A stretch of 64,000 nucleotides of DNA from Fimenecus sp963590415 (GTDB lineage: Bacteria > Bacillota > Clostridia > Oscillospirales > Acutalibacteraceae), in assembly GCA_963590415.1 (NCBI GenBank), contig CAVAPB010000004.1:1-64000 (forward strand). Direction: 5' to 3'. Made by a program: the position numbers and the translations under genes. Positions 57,011-64,000 of this stretch are shown here, piece by piece. Position 1 is the stretch's first letter. Each line of letters begins with the position of its first letter. The notes beneath the pieces were generated by a model. That model worked only from the letters and a program-made list of their open reading frames with translations. It did no database searches and had not been told where the DNA came from.

Positions 57011-58354
57011 TTACCCCTGCTCCTGACTTATGTTTAATTTGATTGCTTTTTTTGTCGCCGTGCTCACACGGTACTTCTTATTCGTTCCGTAGCCACGAAG
57101 CCACACGACCTCTCCGCCGCTGTCAAGGATTATCATACCGTTCCTGTCCTCCGGCGGAATTTTATCCTCATTAAAAAGCTTTTTGAGGGTTTTCGTAACA
57201 TTCCTTTTGGGAAGAGTGAATTTGTCGCCGTCTTTTCTGCTTCGGAGTATCGGCGTATTGGATATTTTATCACAATCAATAAGATTATCCAATATATCTT
57301 TATTAAGATTTTGTAAATCTTTTGTGTCGAAGCGCTCAATCCCGACCTTGCAAAACGGCAAAATCACCGCCGTGCCGTCAAGCGGCAGTTCTGCAGAAAA
57401 CGGTTCTGCCGTCTTCGGCTTTTCGAAAACTTCCCCGTTTCTGCTGACAAGCCGTACGGACGAAACGCTTACAAGGCTTTTTCCGCTTCCGACAAATCGG
57501 ATAAAATCGTCAATATGCTTTGCCTCGACCTCGCCGTGCGACGCCTCTTTGAGGTACATTGCCGCAACACGCTTCTGAAGAAATGTGTCAAGAGCCGAAA
57601 ACTCCTTTTCAAGCAACACTCCGTCCCTTACGCAAAGCGAATATTTTTCCGAGACTATGCCGTCAATAAAGGCTTCCTGTTCCCTCATTCTCGAAATAAA
57701 GCCCGAAAGCGCACCGACGGCGTTTTCGTTTATTTCGCACAACAGCGGCAAAACCCTGTTTCTTATTTTATTGCGTGAATACTCACATTCGAGATTTGTG
57801 CTGTCCGTAACATAGGAAAGTCCGTTTTGAGCACAGTAGCGTTCAATGTCCTTCCTGTCGGTTTCGATAAGCGGTCTTATTATGTTATCCCTGACGGGAG
57901 GAATACCGCACGCTCCCTTTGAGCCCGCTCCCCTTACAAGGTTTAACAAAAGCGTTTCCGCATTGTCGTTTAAGTTGTGTGCCGTGGCGATTTTGCCGTT
58001 TTCCCCTGCGAGAGAACGGAAAAATTCATACCGCACCTGCCGTCCGCACTCCTCCTCGCCCAAGCCTCTCTGCTTTGACAAAGCGGGAATATCGGCACGG
58101 AGAATTTCAAGCGGAACGCCGAGCCTTTCACACAGCGCCTTACAGCTCTGCTCGTCTCTTTGAGCCTCCGCGCCTCTGATACCGTGGTTGATGTGTGCGG
58201 CGACAAGGGAAAAGCCGTATTTGTCTTTAAGAGAATTGAGCACGCTCAGCAGGCATACCGAATCCGCTCCGCCCGAGAGCCCGACAACAACCGTATCGCA
58301 GCTTTCAAGCATACCGTACCTTTTAATTACGGAAAGCACGCTGTCCTTATTCAT
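57011..58354 (-). CDS. tilS: tRNA(Ile)-lysidine synthase
   Basis: A 447-residue PP-loop ATPase that puts lysidine at C34 of tRNA-Ile(CAU), letting it read AUA. The PP-loop is GLSGGADSVCLLSVLNSL, followed by HINHGIRGAEAQRDE and ATAHNLNDNAET. A C-terminal substrate-binding domain with the LRSRKDGDKFTLP segment follows. It overlaps the end of dnaB by eight bases. Essential gene. Confidence 0.95.
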   Translation of the reverse strand: MNKDSVLSVIKRYGMLESCDTVVVGLSGGADSVCLLSVLNSLKDKYGFSLVAAHINHGIRGAEAQRDEQSCKALCERLGVPLEILRADIPALSKQRGLGEEECGRQVRYEFFRSLAGENGKIATAHNLNDNAETLLLNLVRGAGSKGACGIPPVRDNIIRPLIETDRKDIERYCAQNGLSYVTDSTNLECEYSRNKIRNRVLPLLCEINENAVGALSGFISRMREQEAFIDGIVSEKYSLCVRDGVLLEKEFSALDTFLQKRVAAMYLKEASHGEVEAKHIDDFIRFVGSGKSLVSVSSVRLVSRNGEVFEKPKTAEPFSAELPLDGTAVILPFCKVGIERFDTKDLQNLNKDILDNLIDCDKISNTPILRSRKDGDKFTLPKRNVTKTLKKLFNEDKIPPEDRNGMIILDSGGEVVWLRGYGTNKKYRVSTATKKAIKLNISQEQG

Positions 58355-59726
58355 TTCTTACAGTCTCCAAGGATGAGAATAATGTAAATTCCTTAGTCCA
58401 GTTGAGGTCAACATCGCCGGTTGAGCCGTGTCTGTTTTTGACGACAAGCACCTGAGCCTTGTTGTCCAATGCTGCGTTGAGCTCCGCCGCCTTGTCGTCA
58501 TCCTTACCCTCGCTCTCGTAGTAGCCCTCACGGTAAAGCATGAGGATAATATCCGCGTCCTGCTCTATTGAGCCCGATTCACGCAAGTCCGACATCTGCG
58601 GACGGTGCGCCTTACCTCTTGCGTCGGTCGAACGGTTCAGCTGCGAACAGGTTACGACGGGAATATGCAGGTCCTTTGCCATAAGCTTCAGGTTCCTTGT
58701 AATTTCCGAAACCTCCTGAACACGGCTGTCAGTCTTTTTTGTACCGGTCATAAGCTGTAAGTAGTCTATAATCACACAGTCGACATTTTTCATTCGTCTG
58801 ACCCTTGATTTCATCTCGTTTACGGTGATTGTCGAGGTATCGTCAAAATAGAGCTCGGCGTCGTTGAGCGCGTAAGCCGCTTCGCCTATTCTGTTCCATT
58901 CCTCGGGAGAAATTTCGCCCGTTCGGAATTTGCTTGACTCAACCCTTGCCTCGGTGGCAAGTATCCTCTGTGCAAGCTGTTCCTTTGACATCTCCAAAGA
59001 GAAGAAAACGACCTTTTTTCTGCCCGTAACAGCCATATTTCTTGCGATATTCAGCGCAAAGCTCGTTTTACCCATGGCGGGACGGGCACCGATAAGAATA
59101 AGGTCGGATTTATTAAATCCCGTTGTGTATTTATCGAGCATACCGAAGCCCGTGGAAATACCGAGGTATTTTTCCCTGTCGGGTGAGGTCTTTTTACGCA
59201 AGTCCTCATAGACCTCGTTATAGATAATATCGCTTATCTTTGTAGGTCCTACGGTAGTTCTGCCCTGTCTTATGTCGTAAATCTTCTGCTCGGCGGAGTT
59301 GAGTATCTGATCCGCCGACGCCTCCGCCGCAGCAGCGTCGTTTGCAATTTCCCTTGCGGTGTTGAGAAGCGTGCGAAGAACATATTTTTCCTTTACGATT
59401 TTGGCATAAGCCACAACATTTGCGGTAGACGGCACTATCTGCGCCAGCTGCGCCAGATAATTTTTGCCGCCCGCGTCGTCGTAAATGCCCTTGCTTTTAA
59501 GCTCCTCAAGAACAAGCAAAGCATCAAACTTCTGTCCCAAGGCGTCAAGATTTACGATAATTGAGAAAATCTCTCGGTGCTGAGGGATGTAGAAGTGCTC
59601 CGCCTTTGTAATGTCCGCAATGCTCAAAAGACAGTCGGGGTCCATAAGAAGGCTTCCCAAAACCGCCTGCTCTGCTTCAAGGCTGTACGGCTCGTTGTTT
59701 TGGTCAAATAATATGTTATCCATCAT
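58347..59726 (-). CDS. dnaB: Replicative DNA helicase DnaB
   Basis: A 459-residue hexameric helicase (called DnaC in B. subtilis). Residues ~10-110 are the N-terminal helical domain (SLEAEQAVLGSLLMDPDCL), and the RecA-like core has Walker A GARPAMGKTSFALNIA, CVIIDYLQLM and CSQLNRSTDARG. A start at 59726 (ATG) follows GGGTGG; the GTG at 59732 adds two residues and the ATG at 59723 is also possible. Follows rplI, an order shared by many Firmicutes. No intein is present. Confidence 0.96.
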   Translation of the reverse strand: MMDNILFDQNNEPYSLEAEQAVLGSLLMDPDCLLSIADITKAEHFYIPQHREIFSIIVNLDALGQKFDALLVLEELKSKGIYDDAGGKNYLAQLAQIVPSTANVVAYAKIVKEKYVLRTLLNTAREIANDAAAAEASADQILNSAEQKIYDIRQGRTTVGPTKISDIIYNEVYEDLRKKTSPDREKYLGISTGFGMLDKYTTGFNKSDLILIGARPAMGKTSFALNIARNMAVTGRKKVVFFSLEMSKEQLAQRILATEARVESSKFRTGEISPEEWNRIGEAAYALNDAELYFDDTSTITVNEMKSRVRRMKNVDCVIIDYLQLMTGTKKTDSRVQEVSEITRNLKLMAKDLHIPVVTCSQLNRSTDARGKAHRPQMSDLRESGSIEQDADIILMLYREGYYESEGKDDDKAAELNAALDNKAQVLVVKNRHGSTGDVDLNWTKEFTLFSSLETVRNE

Positions 59727-59739
59727 TTCCACCCAAAAA

Positions 59740-60180
59740 TTATTCGCCGACTTCGACGGAAATTTCCGCGCTTATGTTTTGATAGAGCTTTACCTCTGCC
59801 GAATATGTTCCGAAGTTCTTGATGTCAGCCATTGAAATCTTTCTCTTGTCAACATCGACTCCGAGCTGATTTTTAATCTCCGTCGCAACATCCTTTGAGG
59901 TTATCGAACCGAAGAGTTTGCCGTTCTGACCCGCTTTAGCCTTGAGCTTTACGGTCTTTGAATCGAGCTTGTTTTTAGCCTCGTTTGCGTTCGCTATTTC
60001 CACTTCAAGCTTATGCTGCTTTGAAGCCTCGCTGTTCTTGTATTCCGTCATAGCCTGTGCGTTTGCCTCGACAGCAAGATTTTTCGGGAAAAGGTAGTTT
60101 CTCGCATAGCCGTCCGAAGCCTTAACCTTTTCGCCCTTTTTGCCGAGACCCTTAACATCCGCTTTCAAAATAACTTCCAT
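59740..60180 (-). CDS. rplI: 50S ribosomal protein L9
   Basis: A 146-residue protein with the N-terminal RNA-binding domain (VILKADVKGLGKKGEKVKASDGYARNYLFPKNLA), a long central helix and a C-terminal domain. GGTGAT precedes the ATG. The leader between the DHH gene and rplI (60181-60348) carries two strong hairpins and a seven-codon ORF (counting the stop), so expression may be regulated there. Confidence 0.97.
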   Translation of the reverse strand: MEVILKADVKGLGKKGEKVKASDGYARNYLFPKNLAVEANAQAMTEYKNSEASKQHKLEVEIANANEAKNKLDSKTVKLKAKAGQNGKLFGSITSKDVATEIKNQLGVDVDKRKISMADIKNFGTYSAEVKLYQNISAEISVEVGE

Positions 60181-60279
60181 AAGTAATCACCATAGCCTTT
60201 CAGGCAACAAATAGTTTATTAAAAATCACCTAATTTAACCTGCGTTGCCTGAACAGGCGTGGATGGTGATTTCTGCCGT

Positions 60280-60308
60280 CTCAAATTTTGCCAAAGGCAA
60301 ATTTTGAG
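60280..60308 (-). promoter_or_regulatory. 13-bp hairpin in the rplI leader
   Basis: CTCAAATTTTGCC (60280-60292) pairs perfectly with GGCAAATTTTGAG (60296-60308), loop AAA, and a further TGCC/GGCA pair extends it across a bulge. On the minus strand it is followed by no long U tract, so it is a structured leader element more than a terminator. Confidence 0.6.
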
Positions 60309-60316
60309 GGCAATAG

Positions 60317-60337
60317 TTAAATAGTGTGATTTTTCAC
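60317..60337 (-). CDS. Six-residue leader peptide frame before rplI
   Basis: On the minus strand, AGGAGG (60345-60350) lies seven bases before a GTG at 60337 that opens a six-residue frame (MKNHTI then stop). The ribosome site is ideal. The GTG lies inside the left arm of a perfect 10-bp hairpin, AATAGTGTGA/TCACACTATT (60320-60343). Either a leader peptide or a relic of the DHH-end ribosome site; unproven. Confidence 0.4.
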   Translation of the reverse strand: MKNHTI

Positions 60338-60343
60338 ACTATT
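60320..60343 (-). promoter_or_regulatory. 10-bp hairpin hiding the leader start codon
   Basis: Perfect stem AATAGTGTGA (60320-60329) with TCACACTATT (60334-60343), loop TTTT. It contains the GTG of the six-residue frame, so opening and closing could switch its translation. Confidence 0.55.
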
Positions 60344-60348
60344 ACCTC

Positions 60349-61359
60349 CTATTTATTTTTATTGTTTGCGAAATATTCGTCCAATTTCTTTTCAAGCTCG
60401 AGCCTTACCTCGTCTATATCGGAGTCCTCGAGCTGACACGCCGCCATAGTCATATGACCTCCGCCCGAAAACGCCTCCATTATTTTTCTCACATTCACCT
60501 TACCCTTTGAGCGTGCCGATATGTTAACCGTGTTATCAGTTTTGAAAAGCACAAACGATGCTTCGACATCGTTTACGGTAAGAAGCTCGTCCGCCGCCTG
60601 TGAGCATATAATTCTTATGTTGTCGCTTTTGACATTTGCCACCGAAATTGCGCAGTTTGAATACTCATACGCCGCAAGAACTATTTTACCCTTTAATTTT
60701 TTGTTTCTGAGCGAGTTGTTGAAAAAATGCTTGACCGCCGCAATGTCCGCGCCCGAGGAGCGAAGATACGCCGCACATTCGAATGTTACGGGAGTGGTTC
60801 TGAGCATAAAGTCCCTTGTGTCGAGCATTATGCCCGAGAGCAATGCGTTTGCGTAAACGGGAGTGAGATTTATCTTTTCGTTGCAATAGATAAGCTGCGT
60901 TACCATCTCACATGCCGAGGAAGCTGTTGAATCCTGATAAAACACATGTGCGTCCTCAACGCAGTCTCCCGATTTCTCGTGATGATCAATAACAATTACA
61001 TCTCTTGCGCTTTCGTATATCTCACGGCTTTCAAAGAACGCCGCCCTGTGAGTGTCGACAATGATAAGAAGCGTATTTGAATTTACAAGCTTCTTTCCCT
61101 CGTCAACGCTGACAAGTTCGCTTCCCAAATTATTCTTTTTAAGATGATTTACCAAAAGAGTGGCAAGACTTGTCTTGACCGATATAACGATTTTCGCACT
61201 TTTTCCGAGATCCTTGCAAAACTTCAGCATTCCCACAGCCGCTCCCAAGGAGTCGCCGTCGGAATATTTATGTCCCATTATAAGCACATTTGACGAATGA
61301 AGTATTGCTTTCTCGATCGCCGCACTGACAGGCTGTGCCCGTCCGACATCGAAATTCAA
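60349..61359 (-). CDS. DHH-DHHA1 phosphodiesterase, GdpP catalytic part without membrane domains
   Basis: A 336-residue phosphoesterase. The DHH domain has MGHKYSDGDSLGAAVG and VIDHHEKSG; the C-terminal DHHA1 domain ends in a GGGHMTMAACQ motif. It matches the catalytic half of GdpP, which splits c-di-AMP, but the two membrane helices, PAS-like and degenerate GGDEF domains of GdpP are absent. It could also be an NrnA-like oligoribonuclease. I choose TTG at 61359, since GGAGG sits only one base before the GTG at 61365. It follows RNase J by two bases, and rplI-dnaB lies downstream as in gdpP loci. Confidence 0.85.
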   Translation of the reverse strand: MNFDVGRAQPVSAAIEKAILHSSNVLIMGHKYSDGDSLGAAVGMLKFCKDLGKSAKIVISVKTSLATLLVNHLKKNNLGSELVSVDEGKKLVNSNTLLIIVDTHRAAFFESREIYESARDVIVIDHHEKSGDCVEDAHVFYQDSTASSACEMVTQLIYCNEKINLTPVYANALLSGIMLDTRDFMLRTTPVTFECAAYLRSSGADIAAVKHFFNNSLRNKKLKGKIVLAAYEYSNCAISVANVKSDNIRIICSQAADELLTVNDVEASFVLFKTDNTVNISARSKGKVNVRKIMEAFSGGGHMTMAACQLEDSDIDEVRLELEKKLDEYFANNKNK

Positions 61360-61361
61360 GC

Positions 61362-63236
61362 TCACACCTCCATAATGATTGGCAGAACCATGGGGCTGCG
61401 CCTTGTGGTTGAATAAATATGCTTTGAAACCGCGTCACGAAGTCTGTTTTTTATTGTTCCGTGATCGGTAATTCTGTCGTACATACAGTCGGCAAGGACA
61501 TCCTCGCAAAGTCGTCTTGTGCCGTCTATAAGCTGCTCGGACTCCCTGACATACACGAAGCCTCTTGTTATGACCTCGGGTCCCGATATGACATCGCCCG
61601 TAGCGCTGTCCGTTGAGAGAACGATGATGACAATGCCGTCCTCGGCAAGCTTTGTACGGTCCCTCAAGACCACGCTTCCGACATCTCCGACGCCCGTGCC
61701 GTCGACAAATACCATACCTGAGGTAACCTCGCCGGCAACCTTAATTGATTTTTCCGACACCTCTACAGTCTTCCCGTTATCGGCAATTATTATATTCTGC
61801 GGAGCAATGCCCACGGAGCTCGCCAACGCGGCGTGCTTTCTCAAATGCTTCTGCTCGCCGTGAACGGGTATAAAGTATTTGGGCTTCGTGAGGCTCATCA
61901 TAATTTTGAGCTCCTCCTGACAGGCGTGTCCCGAAACGTGAACCTCATACATCCTCTCGTAAACGACCTCCGCGCCCTGCTTGAGAAGCTCGTCGACAAC
62001 CTTGCCGACCATCTTTTCATTGCCGGGAATAGGCGTTGCGGAGATGATTACATAGTCGTTCGGTCCTATATCGACCTTTCTGTGCTCGGAAAAAGCCATT
62101 CTGTAAAGAGCCGACATAGGCTCGCCCTGGCTTCCCGTCGTAACGACTACCATTTTATCCGACGGATACCTGTTTATCTGGTCAATACCGACCAACAGAC
62201 CGTCGGGAATTTTTATATATCCGAGCTCTGCGGCAATGGTCACGACATTTTCAAGGCTTCTGCCCGAGAGCGCAACCTTCCTTCCGAGCCTTTCCGCGGC
62301 GTCGATAATCTGCTGAACCCTATGAATGTTTGAAGCGAAGGTGGCTACGATAAGCCGCCTGCCGTTTGCCTTTGCAAACAGCGTCGCAAAGGTGTCGCCG
62401 ACCTTTCTTTCAGACTCGGTAAAGCCCGGCTTTGCGGCGTTTGTAGAGTCTGACAAAAGGCACAGCACGCCCTCGTTTCCAAGCTGTGCGAGCCTTGCCA
62501 TATCGATTACGCCGCCGTCAATGGGCGTTGTATCTATCTTGAAGTCGCCCGTCTGAACGACTACGCCCGCAGGCGATTTGATAGCGAGTGCAACAGCGTC
62601 CGGAATTGAATGGTTGACATGGATAAGCTCGACCTCAAAGCAGCCGAGGCTTACCTTATCTCCGGGATTTACGACATTGAGCTTTGCCTTGTCAAGCAGC
62701 TTATGCTCTCTGAGCTTGCACTCGATAAGACCTATTGTCAGCCTTGTCGAATATACCGGGATATTCATCTCTTTAAGCAAAAACGCCAGTCCGCCGATAT
62801 GGTCCTCGTGTCCGTGAGTGATGAAAATACCCTTTATCTTGTCGGCGTTCTGCACCGCATAGGAAAAATCGGGTATTACAAGGTCTACGCCGAGCATATC
62901 CGGATCCGGAAAAGCAAGACCGCAATCGACGAGTATCATATCTCCCTGACACTCGTAAAGAGTCATATTCTTACCGACCTCGTTAAGTCCTCCGAGGAAA
63001 GTAATATTTATCGGGGTATTGTTCTTTTTAGTCTTTTTTCTGCCGTTTTGACCTTGAGAGGATTTTCTCTGATAATTCTTCGGTCTGCTTTGCTGCTTTT
63101 GCGCAGCCTTTTTTTTGCCGTCCGAATTTTTCGGATTTCTTTTCTTGCCTGCGGTTGCGGGCGCTTCAGCGCTTTTACGCTTTGTCTTGCCCTGCGGAGC
63201 CTTAGGCTTATTTTCTGTTTTTTTTGTGTTTGCCAT
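61362..63236 (-). CDS. rnj: Ribonuclease J
   Basis: A 624-residue metallo-beta-lactamase/beta-CASP RNase that matures and degrades RNA. The HxHxDH zinc motif is THGHEDHIGG; FLGGLNEVGKNMTLYE opens the fold; the beta-CASP motifs and the IPVHGEQKHLRKHAALA segment follow. The first ~73 residues are a Lys/Ala/Asn-rich, probably disordered basic extension, longer than in B. subtilis RNase J1. AGGAG precedes the ATG at 63236. First of the block RNase J-DHH-rplI-dnaB-tilS-hpt-ftsH. Confidence 0.95.
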   Translation of the reverse strand: MANTKKTENKPKAPQGKTKRKSAEAPATAGKKRNPKNSDGKKKAAQKQQSRPKNYQRKSSQGQNGRKKTKKNNTPINITFLGGLNEVGKNMTLYECQGDMILVDCGLAFPDPDMLGVDLVIPDFSYAVQNADKIKGIFITHGHEDHIGGLAFLLKEMNIPVYSTRLTIGLIECKLREHKLLDKAKLNVVNPGDKVSLGCFEVELIHVNHSIPDAVALAIKSPAGVVVQTGDFKIDTTPIDGGVIDMARLAQLGNEGVLCLLSDSTNAAKPGFTESERKVGDTFATLFAKANGRRLIVATFASNIHRVQQIIDAAERLGRKVALSGRSLENVVTIAAELGYIKIPDGLLVGIDQINRYPSDKMVVVTTGSQGEPMSALYRMAFSEHRKVDIGPNDYVIISATPIPGNEKMVGKVVDELLKQGAEVVYERMYEVHVSGHACQEELKIMMSLTKPKYFIPVHGEQKHLRKHAALASSVGIAPQNIIIADNGKTVEVSEKSIKVAGEVTSGMVFVDGTGVGDVGSVVLRDRTKLAEDGIVIIVLSTDSATGDVISGPEVITRGFVYVRESEQLIDGTRRLCEDVLADCMYDRITDHGTIKNRLRDAVSKHIYSTTRRSPMVLPIIMEV

Positions 63237-63318
63237 TTATAAACTCCTGTTACTTAATAGAAAAATATATATTTACGATGTTTTTTAAGACATACTTACA
63301 GATTATAATATAATACTA

Positions 63319-64000
63319 TTATTTGTCGTCCGTGTCAATGCTTAGGTTACCGAAACGCTCCCCGGTAAGGCTGCATATTTCCTTTGAAAATTCGTAATTT
63401 GCCGCTTCGGACAAAATGTGTATTTTTCTCTCCGTCCTCGACGGCGTTACAAGCGCCCTGCCGTGTTCATAATTAAGAATTGCAGCCCCGTTCTCGACTT
63501 TGAGTCCGTTTTTTTCGCATTCGCGGCAAAAACCCGAGCGGTCAAACGGGCTGTCGGCAATTTTTCTCGAAACATAAAAATCCGGCAGTTCCTTTGAAAG
63601 CCTTGCAACGCTTTTACCCGTATCCGATACCGCCCAAAGCAGCTTTACCGCCGCGAACAGTCCGTCGGTTAAAAATGCGCAGCTGTCAATCGCCTTCTGC
63701 ACATGCAGGGGATAATCCGTGTCGGAAAAAGAATACCTGTACAGCTTTACGCCCTCTTTTTTCGCTATATCGGACAGTACGAACGGCGCATTAAACGGCA
63801 AGGCTATGTCGCTCCCCTTTTGCGCTTCGTATTTTACCGAAATCGCACAAATTCTGTCGAACGGCAGCCAGCCGCAATCCCTGTGAAAAACCGACACGGA
63901 TTTTCCGTCGTTGTTTATTTTCAGCGTCATTTCATCTCCCTGCTTACATTCAAGACGGTAAAGGCAGTCCTCCATAAGCGAGGATATTTTTTCGTTTCTG
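63319..64000 (-). CDS. C-terminal part of a sugar-phosphate mutase/nucleotidyltransferase-type protein (runs off the edge)
   Basis: The minus-strand frame stays open to the window edge at 64000, so the gene starts outside. The visible ~227 residues match the C-terminal half of phosphomannomutase-type proteins, including those fused to nucleotidyltransferases: CAFLTDGLFAAVKLLWAVSDTGKSVARLSKELPDFYVSRK and a closing GRALVTPSRTERKIHILSEAANYEFSKEICSLTGER that corresponds to the phosphate-binding loop. The loop has TPSRTER where canonical mutases have RPSGTEP, so catalysis may be altered. Confidence in the family is moderate; the role in sugar activation is inference. Confidence 0.55.
   Translation of the reverse strand, partial: RNEKISSLMEDCLYRLECKQGDEMTLKINNDGKSVSVFHRDCGWLPFDRICAISVKYEAQKGSDIALPFNAPFVLSDIAKKEGVKLYRYSFSDTDYPLHVQKAIDSCAFLTDGLFAAVKLLWAVSDTGKSVARLSKELPDFYVSRKIADSPFDRSGFCRECEKNGLKVENGAAILNYEHGRALVTPSRTERKIHILSEAANYEFSKEICSLTGERFGNLSIDTDDK

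Overview
The window reads as chromosomal DNA of a low-to-mid GC anaerobic member of the Firmicutes, most likely class Clostridia and probably a gut Oscillospirales/Ruminococcaceae-type organism. The basis is the mix of Firmicutes genes (TTG/GTG starts with strong Shine-Dalgarno sites, RNase J, NrdR, UPF0291, DUF1934, the tilS-hpt-ftsH block), a trimeric [FeFe] hydrogenase next to NfnAB (fermentative anaerobe), a reversed-domain GH3 beta-glucosidase and a GH51 arabinofuranosidase (plant polysaccharide use), and many short palindromic intergenic repeats. The species call is inference; no rRNA is present.

Layout. 1-307: palindromic repeats. 308-2846: UPF0291 protein, CCA-adding enzyme, RluA-type pseudouridine synthase. 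2896-12232: carbohydrate region with an LRR lipoprotein overlapping a GPH-type sugar symporter, an FGGY (xylulokinase-like) kinase, a TetR regulator, and a divergent GH3-GH51-small zinc-protein unit; then a second repeat cluster. 12624-15150: NSS-family sodium symporter, a small gene under a promoter with a LexA-type operator, and a GtrA-like membrane protein. 15153-21979: lipoprotein-nnr-acpS, nagB, a glycosyltransferase plus pyruvyl-transferase pair, a mazF without visible antitoxin, nrdR. 22144-24158: two small proteins, secG, tRNA-Lys, then about 780 bases without an intact gene, built of repeats that carry copies of the tRNA-Lys 3' end and a truncated copy of the LexA-box gene.

24159-34084: MerR/cupin unit, a CmpB-like membrane protein, ddl-DUF1934-argS, an unknown 305-residue protein, a GLUG-repeat surface protein, rplM-rpsI. 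34429-44513: orphan beta and gamma-like subunits of a sodium-pumping decarboxylase, citrate synthase, thrH-metY, a TtcA-like enzyme, an esterase, a zinc-ribbon protein, a sigma factor, phosphoglucomutase followed by a 32-residue membrane peptide, and a 53-residue DUF4177-like protein. 44578-51101: one redox operon nfnA-nfnB-hydC-hydB-hydA. 51586-64000: housekeeping block secA, ftsH-hpt-tilS-dnaB-rplI, a stand-alone DHH phosphodiesterase (GdpP catalytic part), RNase J, and a sugar-phosphate mutase-type gene running off the edge.

How the genes fit together: the first 12 kb supports uptake and breakdown of arabinoxylan/cello-oligosaccharides. HydABC with NfnAB would balance NADH, NADPH and ferredoxin during that fermentation and release hydrogen. 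No single large new defence or mobile system is visible. The most unusual items are the tRNA-Lys-linked hairpin repeats, the LexA-box minigene and its truncated copy, tiny upstream ORFs with good ribosome sites (14389-14412 and 60317-60337), and a gene-poor tract with a near-consensus divergent promoter (51044-51585).
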